DNA of 64,000 bases from Myxocyprinus asiaticus (lineage: Eukaryota; Chordata; Actinopteri; Cypriniformes; Catostomidae), in the NCBI RefSeq assembly GCF_019703515.2, contig NC_059372.1, positions 26,995,431 to 27,059,430 on the forward strand. Reading direction: 5' to 3'. Below, in pieces: positions 1 through 11,767 of this stretch. The translations under genes and the position numbers were made by a program. Below the pieces are notes generated by a model. That model saw only the letters and a program-made list of their open reading frames with translations, did no database searches and was not told the DNA's origin. Within the stretch, counting starts at the first letter, position 1; each line of letters opens with the position of its first letter.

Positions 1-1869
1 CTTTGTCTCTCTGCTGGTTCTGCTGCTGCTGATTGGCCTGTAGACTATTAAGCTCACATTCATACTTGTTTGCAGACAACTGCCATTTCTCCAGCTCAGA
101 AGTTAGTGTTGCCAGGTTCCCCTTCAGAGCGCTGACCTCATGCTCTCGGTCAGCCGCTGTTTTCTCCATAGTGCGGCGCAACACTTGCACTTCCTCCTGA
201 GCCGCATGCACTTCCTGCCGCATGCTGAAGACCGCGCTGTCCTTCTGATCCCTGAGATTCTCCATTTCTTCCTGAAGCTTCTTGAGCTGAGCTGGATACA
301 CATGTACAGATGCACAGAGGATTTACAGTGGCCCCTAAAAGTATTTGGACACTTAAATGTATGAATGTCATTGTATTAGAATGTAATTTTACTTTTCTGA
401 TCCATTTTTGCTATTATTTTTAACCATCGTCTCCTGGTCATTTTTAGTGGATGTATGAAGTCAGTTTCACACAGGTGTCTTAGCAGAATAACCACAGGTG
501 ACATTCATCACATTAACTATGGACATGTTCCACTAACACATGACAACCAGAAAGTGTCCAAAACATTTTTTTTTCTTAATTTTGAAAAACATATTTAATC
601 TTTTTTTTTTTATTAAAACCTAAAAAAAATTCTTTTTAATTTTATTTTTTATATTTTGCTTAAAGTGTGTTTGTGCTATATTTCTTTAAAATAAAAGACA
701 TTTGTTCATACATTTTTAAGTGTGGCTTAAATGTCCAAATATTATTGGATCCACTGTAGATCATACTGTCTTTACTAAATAAATATGTTTACAAAGACAG
801 ACACAGCCTACTTTACTTACTCTGCAAGACCTTCATCTGTTTTGCTGACTCCTCTGCTTGCTGCTTATTGGCTCTTTTCTCCTCCTCTAAGAGACCTGTA
901 ATACACATCACAGGCCATCAGAGTGGGCTGTTGAGCATGACAAACCAATTAAAGGTTTATTGCACTAATACATTTACTACATACATACGCACAAAAATGT
1001 TCAAAGACTAATAGAATAATGCTGGCAACACCACCTGCAAATATTAAAAGGATAGTTCACCCAAAAATGTACATTCTCTCTGTATTTACTTTATACTCTC
1101 ATGTTGTTCCGAACCCACATTACTTACTCATCCATGTGAGAATGTTAAGGACTCACAGCCTCAGTCACTATCTATTTTTCCATGCAATGAAAGTGAATGG
1201 TGACTGAGCCAATCAGTGGCTAACATTTTCATTTTTGTGTGAACTAACCCTTTAATAAACAAGAAGTATAGGTGAAGCTGCTGATCTAGGATCGGTTCTG
1301 CCTGTCATATCATAAATATTAGGATAAGATGAAAAGGGAAAGCCTGATCCTAGATCAGCACTATACTGCATCTCTAAAACACTACATGCATCGAAGCACC
1401 AATGGAACCGACATTAATGCATTACAAAATCAAATATGAGCCATTTCTGTGAGCTTAAAGTAGCCTCTCCCTTTACCTTGAAGCTCGACACATTTGTGTT
1501 TGCCCGAGTTGGCCTGTTCATGGGCCTCCTGCAGTTCCTGGTTGAGCCGCTGGATGACCTTCTCAGATTCACTGGCCTCCACACTGCTCCTGCTCAACTC
1601 ATCTGGAGAAATGATTACACAGTCACCACTGATGACATCTAATAATGGGAAATATTACACGCACAATTAGACACTATTATGGTGCTGCTGTGCTGTCAAA
1701 GAATCAGTCTTTTATCAACAGTTAATGGGTAATCTGTGTCCTAATCTCTGCATCAGCATCAGTTCATTGCATTTCAAATTCACCAGATTGTTCTGTCCTC
1801 CTCTATAGTTCAAACCCTGTCTTCAAATGTTAATTAAATCAGAATGAATTGCATGATAATTTCCCTTGA

Positions 1870-1904
<35 letters not shown>

Positions 1905-3458
1905 GCCTATTTAATGAATTAATAACTTGACTAGAATAGATCTATCCTAAATACATAATGCCATCAGTACAGTTTAATCTAGGATCATCAACTCTTAAAA
2001 GGATGGCCAGGCTTTTGATAAAGCTGCCATCTGATTTGAAGTCTTAAAAGGTGCTAATGTTATACAGTACAATGCCATCTCAGATTGAACATAGGAAAGT
2101 AGTTAACACTTAACTATGTCATTTTTTCAATGTACAATATTTTACACTATCTCCTTTTAATATGCAGAGACAAGTAAGCCATTAGTAGGTTGATTTCAGG
2201 AAACCGTGATTAGTATTCTGTAGTGGGTGCAGAAATTACCACTTCACCTTTAAACAGATTTTAAAAAGATCGCACTAAAAGGTAGATCCATACCAGTGAT
2301 GGACAGTTCTTAGTAACACATTTCTAAAGATTTTCAACAAGGAAGTTAAGATCCATTGATCCGTAAAAGTTTACTGGCTGCCTATATATAGAAACAAATG
2401 TGCTCCTTTTCCTCTAAATATGGGTTGCTGTAAACCAGGCCATCTCATCAAGTGCTGCAAAAAGATATGACCTCATCTCACCAACTCAAGGGTGTTCATC
2501 AAAAATGGTTATATCAGGGACACATCAATGCAATCAGCGACACGAATTTCTAAAAACTTTACATGCCTTGAATGACTAGGCTAAAATACCAGGGCCCATA
2601 ATGCAGGACAAAATGCACTTCTGCCAGAGGACGAAAGCATTAAGGTTTCATGAGGTCTTGCGGCGGGTAACGCTTATTTGTGCCATTCTGCATCAAGAAC
2701 TCAATCTCTTCGCGGAGTATGAGGACACAGGAACACTCTGGCCTAATTTATCTTTAAATGTGAGTATATGTGTAAACAGGAGAGATAAAGGGAGATGATG
2801 ATGTACAGTCAAATGAACAAACAGCTAATATCTTCTGCTAGGACTAGAGGTGGTGAAAGTACCAGAAGAGGCTCAATAATAGAAAACTTTCCTATTACAT
2901 CAAATGACGGCAAAACTCTGCCATGCATGATTACATTTAGCCAATTAAAAAGTGATATTGTAACTGTACATGTTCATAACAAAGGGTTTTATTCACTGCA
3001 TTAAAGCAGCTTACGAGCACCCCAAGGCATTTTGTTACAGCCATATCAAATGCATTTGACTAGAAATATCACATTAAACAAGCACATATTTCATTCCTTG
3101 CTCTGTTCGTCTTTGTTTCATGTCAGACTTAATTGATGTAGCTCCTCTTTGCCAAAGACATCAATAATCTGAGTCTGTTTCATCATATAAAGTAAATATA
3201 TCAATGATCATTTTAGACATTGACAAAGGTAGGACTACTTTAAAGGCTAGGTTAAATGAAGCATACTGCAAGGTTTAATATCCTCTTAAATGAATGCTTA
3301 ATTGCACAGTAAATCACAAGAAGCTAGTTCAAAACTCTAAACTACAGCAAACTACTACAGAAACTACAGAAGAAGACGCACGAGCTAATGTTTACCTTTG
3401 ATCAAAGTCACTTTGTCAAGAGGATCTTTAAGCTTCTGCTCCTCCATTATTTTTCACA
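1..3458 (-). CDS. slmap: slmap (sarcolemma membrane-associated protein), 5' part, short-isoform start
   Basis: Four coding exons read on the minus strand: 3396-3458 (ATG at 3445-3447), 1477-1602, 821-895 and 1-291, which runs off the window. All join in frame with AG/GT borders. The protein opens MEEQKLKDPLDKVTLIKDEL and continues as a charged coiled coil (QRLNQELQEA, GLLEEEKRAN, KQMKVLQ, then KKLQEEMENLRDQKDS). This tracks the vertebrate SLMAP segment that begins MDEQDLNEPLAKVSLLKDDL, the start of the short SLMAP forms. Known family role: tail-anchored coiled-coil protein of ER/sarcolemma and centrosome, part of STRIPAK. The C-terminal coiled coil and membrane anchor lie outside the window. 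No FHA-domain exons of the long form were found between here and 64 kb. The assignment is strong; which paralogue (a or b) is unknown. Confidence 0.87.
1044..1254. mobile_element. Short MITE of the ATAGTTCACCC family
   Basis: Begins TTAAAAGGATAGTTCACCC and ends with the inverted counterpart GTGTGAACTAACCCTTTAA, about 210 bp in all, inside an slmap intron. The inverted ends and lack of coding capacity mark a non-autonomous DNA transposon. This is the commonest repeat of the window. Confidence 0.75.
1603..3395 (-). other. slmap intron 1, no further gene seen
   Basis: AT-rich intron between the start exon and the second coding exon. It holds a long poly-A run near 1871-1901 and no open frame with protein character on either strand. 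The open frames at 2601-3004 have no recognisable motif and no codon bias. Confidence 0.6.
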
Positions 3459-3815
3459 CTGTGACAGAGGACAAAACCAATTATGTTCATGTTACTTCAA
3501 AATATTAACTTTATCTAACGTTATTTGAATAGATATGGTGATTTGGCTGAATAGCAAAGAAAATTAAGATGCATTTTCAGGTGTTCATTTTAGCATTTTA
3601 ATCAGGCAAATATCTAAAAAAAATAATCACAATTATCCAAGATGACAACACAAGTTTTATAATGAAAGAAACAACGTTTAAAACGTCAAATTGAAGCTCA
3701 TATCAAATTATAACGTAATGGCAATTACATAATATAGCGTATAGTCATTGCATCTATTAAGGAGACGGTAACCTCATCACCATCACTTGAGAGAAATGAA
3801 ATTAGACGACATTAC

Positions 3816-3905
3816 CTGAAGAATAGTTATGTCACTTAAGTCGGTGCTGAAACAGAGAAGCTGCAGTTTTCAGTCTTCCTTAACTATCGATTTAATCCGG
3901 TGATG
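3816..3905 (-). promoter_or_regulatory. Probable non-coding first exon and promoter region of short slmap transcript
   Basis: On the minus strand a donor (TTCTTCAG then GTAATG) lies at 3815/3816. It pairs with the acceptor CTGTCACAG at 3459-3461, twelve bases before the slmap ATG. The stretch just upstream (about 3816-3905) would therefore be the 5' untranslated exon, with the promoter farther right, around 3.9-4.1 kb. I see no clear TATA box. This fits the internal promoter known for short SLMAP isoforms. The exon's 5' limit is a guess. Confidence 0.45.
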
Positions 3906-4398
3906 CGAACTGGAAGAATCCATTCACGTGCGAAGGGGAACACCGACTTATCCACATGTCTTTTCTGAGCGTTTGCTTGAGAGAACAAGGCAGGAAACGC
4001 CAACGTGGAGAACACAACTGTATGCTAGAAGTGCTGATGTATTATGTACAGGGTGGGTCCGTTTTTCTTTTGGAAATCACTTGGCATGCGTCGTCATGGA
4101 ACGCCCCCCTGGAGGTGATGGTGTGAAGGTCTCGGTTTGCTCACATGGACATGTCAGCGTCCCGAGGCATCTAAAAGAGGCTGCAGCTGCATGGTAGAAT
4201 ACACTCAGGCCCATTGTTTCACTCGTCAGGTCGTCTCTTATGTAAAACCCGTTAACAATAGTGGTCATTTGTGCTTGTACCAATTCCAACCAAAGCACTG
4301 TAATTTCGATAAATTATTTTATTAGTGAAGTGGCAAGATGCCAGTGACCATTTGACTGTCAAAAAGTGATTATTTACAGCAAACATGACACTCACAAT

Positions 4399-5231
4399 CA
4401 GGGTTGGGGAGTAACGGAATACATGTAACGGGATTACGTATTTAAAATACAAAATATAAGTAAATGTATTTCACTACAGTTACAGTTTAAATAATTGGTA
4501 ATTAGAATAGTTACATTCAAAAAGTATTTTGATTACTGAAGAGATTACTTTGCATTTTATTGTCATTTGTTTCATTTAATATTTAGTCCTTTCAGATGGA
4601 AAACATTTATACATATAAATGATGCGATCCAAAGTGCATTTGAACAGCGGTGAAACACTTTCTTATGATGGGTTACATTCATACGAGCAGACAGAGAAGT
4701 AAGTTTGAAGTAAGTTTGGAGCAGAAGAAATAGAAATAAACCTTGTGTAAATTGTCAGCTTTACGCTAAGCTAAAATGCTATTTTATGCACATGTTACCA
4801 GGCACGATCATATTTTTTATCAAGAAAATTCACATTGGATCATGATTTCTTTTTTTCTAGTAAGACCTTTGATATTAGGGCAAAAATCATATTCTTGATA
4901 ATAATTTTTTGTATTGTTTCCTGTAAAAATATCTAAAAATCCTTAAAATAAGCTCAATTTGATTGATCTTGTTTTAGAAACAACACTGCTTAAGATATTT
5001 AGGTTTTTCAGAGAATGTATTTTTAACATGTGTATTTTGTCTTACTGTACTGGCAGAGTTTTTATAGTCAAAACAAGTGAAAAAATCTACCAGTTCTGAA
5101 GAAGTAATCCAAAGTATTTAGAATGCGTTACTGACCTTGAATAATCTAACGGAATACGTTACAAATTACATTTCACAGCATGTATTCTGTAATCTGTAGT
5201 AAAAAAAAAAAAAGTAACCCTCCCAACCCTG
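4399..5231. mobile_element. MITE with CAGGGTTGGGGAGTAAC ends
   Basis: Left end CAGGGTTGGGGAGTAACGG and right end GTAACCCTCCCAACCCTG are imperfect inverted repeats about 830 bp apart. Flanking octamers CTCACAAT and GTTACAAT may be a diverged 8-bp target duplication, which would suggest a hAT-like origin. There is no coding content. A shorter relative lies near 60.6-60.73 kb (GTTGTGGAGTAACGGAATAC). Confidence 0.72.
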
Positions 5232-5331
5232 GTTACAATACACCCTTAACCCTTAAAAGAAAATAATCTGAAACACACATTTCTATCTAGTTGTGCTTGG
5301 TGTGCTTGCTACTGTAGCTAGTGTCAAATAT

Positions 5332-5883
5332 GTTAAAGGATAGTTCACCTAAAAACTTTCTTTCTTCTGCAGAACATAAGCTAAGATTTTTAGAAGAATT
5401 TTTCAGCTCTGTAGGTCCATACAATGCAAGTGAACCTTTCAAGATCCAAAAATCACATAAAGGCAGCATAAAAGTAATCCATATAACTCCTGTGCTTAAA
5501 TCTATATCTTCATATGCGATATAATAGGTGTGGGTGAGAAACAGATCAATATTTAAGTCCTTTTCTACTATAAATCTCCAATTTCACTTTCACTTTTGTG
5601 AACACTTGATCTGTTTCTCAGCCAAAGTGATTGCTTCATTTCAGAAGACATATTAAACCAGTGGAGTCTTATGGGTTACTTTTATGCTGCCTTTATGTGA
5701 TTTTTGGAGCTTCAAAGGTCTGGTCACCATTCACTTGCATTGTATGGTCCTACAGAATTGAGATATTTTTCTAAAAATCTTTGTGTGTGTTCAGCAGAAG
5801 AAGAAAGTCATACACATCTGGGATGGCATGAAAGTGAATAAATAATGAGAGAATTTTAATTTTTGGGTGAATTATCCCTTTAA
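5332..5883. mobile_element. MITE of the ATAGTTCACC family, ~550 bp
   Basis: Starts TTAAAGGATAGTTCACCT and ends TTTGGGTGAATTATCCCTTTAA (read as two inverted ends). The inner arms also mirror each other: TTCTTCTGCAGAACAT on the left, TTCAGCAGAAGAAGAAAG on the right. Non-coding. Confidence 0.78.
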
Positions 5884-6583
5884 CTGTCGTGTTCATGCGA
5901 GACCTCGAGTTGGTTTTCAGTATTTAGCGCTAAATAAAGCAAGTTGTGAACAAGGTTTTCTCATATAGCGCTCCTGAACATGCAGCAGACATCAAGATTT
6001 TCACTGAAAAATTACTTACATTTTGGGTTGTTTCTTTCCAAAACCTATCATATGCTATCACATCAGTTGCCATTGCATTGAAAAGATGAACAGGGATATT
6101 CATAAAAAATTCTCCTTTTGTGTTTTGCATAAGAAAGAAAGTCATACAGGTTTGGAATGGCACGAAGGTGAGTAAATTATGACAGAATTTTCATTTTTGA
6201 ACATTTAAAATGCTTTCTCCTATCCCAGAGACAGCTATGCAGCGACCACTATAAGCCATTTGCAAGTTGATTTTACCAAAATCTATTCTAATAAATCTAA
6301 TTCCATTATATATTTCCACTTTAAGCGCTTAAATTTGGAGCAAGAGATGCATCCCAGATAGCACACACACATCTCTGAGGTGTCTGTTTAAAAGAGTTTA
6401 ATTTGGAAAGCGTTGCGTCCTATAATTAACATCTGATAAACATCTTAAAGGTGCAAAAATTTAACTCCTAAAGACATGAATTTTAATTGTAATTTTGCAA
6501 TATACTGTATGTAGGAAACCATGAGCACTCACATTAAAATGAAGACTTCAGTCATATCAGTAACCTTATAAAAGCTGATTTAT
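5884..6583. other. Spacer with decayed MITE fragment
   Basis: Contains a partial ATAGTTCACC-family right arm near 6120-6200 (GAAAGTCATACAGGTTTGGAATGG, then ATTTTCATTTTTGAAC). Otherwise AT-rich sequence with no recognised gene. Confidence 0.4.
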
Positions 6584-6807
6584 GGGGGCCTGGATAGCTC
6601 AGTGGTAAAGACGCTGGCTACCACCCCTGGAGTTCGCTAATTCGCTAGCCCGAATCCCAGGGCGTGCTGAGTGACTCCAGCCAGGTCTCCTAAGCAACCA
6701 AATTGGCCCAGTTGCTAGGGAGGGCAGAGTCACATGGGGTAACCTCCTCGTGATTGCTATAATGTTGTTCGTTCTCGGTGGGGCGAATTGGGAGAAGAAA
6801 AAAAAAA
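6584..6807 (+). mobile_element. tRNA-derived SINE, short copy
   Basis: Begins GGGGCCTGGATAGCTCAGTGG, a tRNA-like head with an A-box, and a B-box-like CCCGAATCCC about 50 bases on. The body reads GTGACTCCAGCCAGGTCTCC and AACCAAATTGGCCCAGTTGC, and the tail is an A-run. The same body recurs at 36.67-37.09 kb (reverse) and 57.82-58.29 kb. It resembles cyprinid tRNA SINEs of the HAmo type from memory. It is a retroposon, not a functional tRNA gene. Confidence 0.78.
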
Positions 6808-7258
6808 GCTAATTTATTCTACATGGAGAGGGTCTGCACATGGGGCTGCCATGTTAGAATCACATGACCAGCAGAATACTACTCACTTAATCTCAGTAAC
6901 TGTCCTGTTATTTGACACTTTCACTCACTGATTAAAGTAATCATGACTGACTGTGAAAACAGAATTTCTACAATGGCATTTGATACTGAAAACTATTGAT
7001 TTTAAATTATGCTGTATCCAAGCCACTAGGTGTCAGTGTAAGTCCAAGATGACACAAAGACAAAAGTTAATGAGAACACCTTTAAAAGGGCAGATTTACA
7101 TATATTTTAAATTATAAATGTCTAAAAGACATGTGATGAATGTTCTTTTGACATCCAAGATGAATCGTCTTATTGACATATTGTGGATGAGCAAACAATC
7201 TAAAAAATACATCTCCCAGATGTAAACACACACATCAAATAGACGTCTGGGTGATATA

Positions 7259-7768
7259 CAGTACTGTGCAAAAGTTTTAGGCACTTGTGAAACATTTTGC
7301 ATAGTGAGGATATCTTCAAAAATAATGACATAAATAGTTTTCATTTATCACTTAATGTCATACAAAATCCAGTAAACATAAAAAAAGCTAAATCAATATT
7401 CGGTGTGACCACCTTTGCCTTTAAAACAGCACCAATTCTCCTAGATTCTCCTGGACACAGTTTTTCTTGGTTGTTGGCAGATAGGACGTTCCAAGCTTCT
7501 TTGAGAATTCGCCATAGTTAGTCTCAATTGCTTCTGTGTCTTTATGTAATCTCAGACTGACACGGTTCAGTGGGGGGTTTTGTGGGGGCCATGACATCTG
7601 TTGCAGGGTTCCCTGTTCTTCTATTCTATTCTATTTGCAAAAGTAATGTTTGGGACTCTAACATTTATATTTCCTATTGACACACTAAAGCTGAAGATAT
7701 AAATATGCATCTTAAGACAAATGCTTTTGTGAAACATTTTATGTGCCTAAGACTTTTGCACAGTACTG
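7259..7768. mobile_element. Non-autonomous Tc1/mariner-type element, 510 bp
   Basis: Perfect-looking inverted ends: CAGTACTGTGCAAAAGTTTT at the left and CTTTTGCACAGTACTG at the right, each bordered by TA (7257-7258 and 7769-7770). The interior is too short and broken for a transposase. Confidence 0.85.
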
Positions 7769-8796
7769 TACGTGTGCTATCAGGGATTTGCCCACAGTTT
7801 GCTCAAACTAAACTGAAACTTACCTGAGTAGCCACTTAAACCAGCTTTGTGAGATAGGCCTCAGCCTGACTTGGCAACATTGGCTCAACCAATTGCATGA
7901 GTTCTTGATAATGCATGGGCAGAACTATCTGTTTGCTGAGCAACTGACAATGGAGAGAGTGTTTGGGAAAACCTGTTTGAAAAGTTTGGTGATGATAGTG
8001 ACACAAATTACACACTTCAGCTGTAATCTGATCACTATATCATACATATTACCTGCTGTTTACATAACTTATTACATAAGAATTTGAGCAGCCTTGTGAT
8101 GCATTTTTTTTTTTTTTAATGAGCAGAACCCTCGATGCGGGTGTCTAACCACACAACACTAGAAAGATCATCTTCAAAATGTGTTTTATTATCTGAGTTA
8201 AAGTGTGGGTTTTGTGCAGTATACTTCTAAATATTTGACCAACCAATGCAACTGATGTGGAATTAAGAGTGTATTCCATGCCCAGAGGAAGTCTGATATG
8301 GTTTGTATGGATCTTTCCTTTGTTGTCATGGTGACAGAGCAAACCGGTCTCATTCATAGTTCCTGCCCACGTAAGGGCTGACCACACAAGATAGACAGTG
8401 GCGAAAAATCAGGGAGAAAAATCAGACCCAATAACCAGAGAAAAGGATCACTCAGCTTGCGTTGACCTTGTCCTCTGCCATCAATGTATTCTTAAATCCT
8501 TTAAAGGGATGAGTCATGGTCATAAATCCCAGCAATGCATCTGAAGCTTTATTCTACAACAAAATGAAGCTGCATTTGTCCATTGATTTGGATGTAAATA
8601 TGGGAGTTAAATAATTATTAGTGTGAAATAATTCAGTATTTTAGAACATTAGATTATTTGTGTCTCTCTCACTCTCTCTTCTTCTCTCTCACTCTCTTTT
8701 ATTCTCTGACTGTTATATAATATGCACAAGATTTTCTTTGCTGTCCATGTAAGCATACAACCTTTAAGTTATCTTTTCATGCAGTGAGGTATTTAA

Positions 8797-9745
8797 GGAA
8801 TAGTTCACCCAAAAATTGGTCATTTACCATTACCATAATTTTCCATTCTTCATTTATGTTGTTGCAAACCTGTATTATTTTCTTTCTGCTGTGGAGCACA
8901 AAAGGCACATTTTTGAAGAATATATGCAACTGGCTGCTTTTTTCCATATAATGAAAGTGAATGGAGACCGGAGGCGTCATATGTAAAACAAACAAACAAA
9001 AGTATCATAAACGTTTAATAGAAATAATCCATATGACTCATGCACTATGTTACAATTGTTCTAAAGCCATACAAAGGCTTTATATGAGGAAAAGACCAAA
9101 ATGTACGTCGTTATTGACTGATAATCTTCACCTGCACCGATGCTATGAAATAGACAAAAAAGTCACAAGGGAGTACAAAAAAGCTTGTCAGGGTCATTTG
9201 AGATCATTTGAGGTGTGAATCTTTGTGTTCACTGTTCACAGCAAATCGATTTGATTCACGATTCATTGGTTTTCCAATCAGTTCAAAAAACCTTTTTTTG
9301 CAACTTCAGAGAAATTAGAGTTCAGATTAGATTCAATGCACAACTAATTTCAATCTACATGATTCGATTCAGTCTTTTTTTAAATGAATTAATAGGAATA
9401 CTTGTTCTAATGTATTTTAGACAAGAAAAAGAAGATACACTACTAGACTGTTTATTGCACTGAAAGTAACTTGAAAGAATTGCAAATTCAGTTGATTTGA
9501 GTATTTTAAATCGTTGATTGGGCAGCACAAACAATGACACAAAGCTATCGTATGGCTTTAGAAGTGTGCATAAGTCATATGGACTACTTTTATTGTTTTA
9601 TTTTATTTTTTTCATTTTGGAGATTGACAGCCCCAATCCCCATTCACTTTAATTATAAGGAAAACAGTAGGCAGGATATTCTTCAAAAATTCATCTTTGT
9701 GTTCCCTGTAAAAAAGAAAGAAATATGCTAAAGAAAGTGAAAAAC
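8797..9745. mobile_element. Long decayed MITE of the ATAGTTCACC family
   Basis: Left end AAGGAATAGTTCACCCAAAAAT at about 8797. Mirrored inner arms are TGGAGCACAAAAGGCAC with ATATGACTCATGCAC on the left, and GTGCATAAGTCATATGG and GAAAAACTATTCC on the right. Open frames inside (8961-9463) are fortuitous. Confidence 0.6.
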
Positions 9746-9760
9746 TATTCCTGCTTTCAT

Positions 9761-9974
9761 TTAATGAAATAGTTCACCCAAAAATGAACATTATCCACCT
9801 ATGTGTGATTTTTCCCTGCCCTGTATGACTTTCTTAAGCAGAACACAAAAGGAGATGTTTTAATTAACAAGATAAACGTCTCCTTTTGTGTTCTGCATTA
9901 AAAAGAAGTCATACAAATTTGCAACATCATGAGGGTGAGTAAATTTTCATTTTTGTGTAAACTATTCCTTTAAA
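9761..9974. mobile_element. Short MITE of the ATAGTTCACC family
   Basis: Starts AATGAAATAGTTCACCC and ends GTGTAAACTATTCCTTTAA. A central hairpin (AGAACACAAAAGGAGA mirrored by CTCCTTTTGTGTTCTGC) lies at 9840-9895. Directly abuts the older MITE to the left. Confidence 0.75.
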
Positions 9975-10064
9975 TTAAACCACAAACAAAAACTAAGGAG
10001 AAAACAATTAGGAAGCACCACTCCACCATGACTGACCCTTTAACCAACATGGCTTTGTTTGTAC

Positions 10065-10232
10065 CTGCACCACAAAAGCCAGACTATAGTCAGCTGTTAG
10101 AGCCTGCAGGAGAACACACTCAGTGCTGTTGAGAGTCAGAGACACAGAGTGTAGGTGTATGTGTGAGTAAAGTCCTTTTTGAAAGCAGACAGGTAAACTG
10201 TCCCGGTAAGAGGGCAGCACCGCAGGCTCCTG
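10065..10232 (-). CDS. Orphan exon candidate, 56 codons, unknown gene
   Basis: On the minus strand a long pyrimidine tract ending CACTTCTCAG precedes an open stretch of exactly 168 nt that ends GTGGTGCAG followed by GTACAA. It is therefore phase 0 at both ends. It encodes QEPAVLPSYRDSLPVCFQKG, then segments including LHSVSLTLNSTECVLL and LTADYSLAFVVQ. An N-glycosylation sequon (NST) and alternating hydrophobic residues suggest an extracellular beta-sheet region. I do not recognise the family, and no partner exon was found within several kb. It could be a relic exon, an unlinked exon of a gene with distant exons, or chance. It lies between slmap and atp6ap1l, all on the same strand. Confidence 0.4.
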
Positions 10233-10816
10233 CTGAGAAGTGTGAGAGGAGAGCAGATGGCAGAAAGGGCAGGAAAAAAACAAACATAGGAGGATAATGC
10301 TGCATTTGCTCCATAGTAGACAGTGGTGTTCCCTACAGTAGCAACTATTGTTTAGTCTCAACATTTTTGAGTGGGCATGACAAAGGTATGCACACAACTT
10401 TTTGATCTGATCACCATTTATTGTTCAGACAACTGACGTAATTGACTGATGTTCAGGAAACCTGGTGCACTTCAGTGTGAATGCTATCATTCAAGCCAAA
10501 TGAACACATTACACATTGCTACTTCCAGTATCAGACGTGCCATGGTAGAGGTTTATCTCTAGTCACTGTCATGCTGCAGGATACTGTGATAATGAGTTAC
10601 TGATGTTTTCATTGTAGATACAGAGGAATACTGATTATGATACTGAGGGTATTAAACACTTATATGAATAATTGTACAGCATTCTGTCAGCATCAGCATT
10701 ACCTGACTTTAGTTATACTGTACATAGTGTAAATTCATAAGTGGTGCTAATTTCATCTAGCGGTCATTATATATTCCGCCTGAAAAGGGACTGTAAATAG
10801 ATCTAGCAATTATGAG

Positions 10817-10819
<3 letters not shown>

Positions 10820-10900
<81 letters not shown>
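10820..10900. repeat. (TA)n microsatellite
   Basis: About 80 bases of uninterrupted TA dinucleotide. Confidence 0.97.
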
Positions 10901-10903
<3 letters not shown>

Positions 10904-11767
10904 TCGGTGCAATATATCAGATACTTCTGAAGCTTAAAAAAAGATCAGCTACATGTTTTATGCAGTTTTTACTATTTAGTGATTTTGAAGGTGCTTAATA
11001 CGGGAAGTTTGTTAGTTACTAAAATAGCAGTTATGGATCAAGATTTATATTAATATCTAGCTGATAATTTAAAGTCAGTGATTATATTGATGGGGTTCCT
11101 GAATCTACTTTGTATAGTACTGCAATACTTAAATTCAATACAGCAGAATATTAAGCACTGTACATTTACAATTTGTTTAGTACTTTTCATATTCACATTC
11201 TGTCAGTTCTGCATCAAGGCTGACAAACAGTTTTGCACCACTTTGGCAGTCATAAAACAGTTCTAGTAATTGGCAGATCAGTAACCCCCATAGTCTACAG
11301 ACACCAGATGAATGATATGGTGATTTTTGGAGTAGTGTAAAAAAAGAAGACTTCCATAACAGACCAAATCACTGTCGTTTCACAGCTTGTCCTTTGTCTT
11401 CTGTCATCGCCCAGTCAGTTTGGATATTTCTAACCTCAGTACTTGTATTCAGTCAGTGAAGTGCTTTGCAAAACCCGCCAGAATGGTGGTTTATGAAAAG
11501 GCAATCTCAAAATATTTTGTTCCCATTTCATAGGCTTCCCAGTCCTGGTCCTGGAGAGCCGTTTTATGTCCAGGTTCTGGCTCCGGCCTGGGTTTAGTTT
11601 GGATTCATCAGGTAATCTCATCTTCTGCAATGAAAGAAGTTTGGTTGTTCAAGATTTCATACCAGGCAGGAGGAAGACCAAGAGGACAATGCAGCCATCC
11701 AGAATCAGAAATAGTAATCCTTTCGTCCTAAGTCCACACTGGTCTTTTGCATGACTGGCGCCACTCC
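10901..11767 (-). other. Probable 3' UTR and downstream flank of atp6ap1l
   Basis: This stretch lies just 3' of the atp6ap1l stop codon on the minus strand and has no gene of its own. At least the part next to 11.77 kb should be 3' UTR. I could not place the polyadenylation site with confidence. Confidence 0.4.

Noticed and set aside
6584..6660. tRNA gene
   Set aside because: A/B-box-like head but no cloverleaf; repeated elsewhere with a common body and A-rich tail, so it is a SINE.
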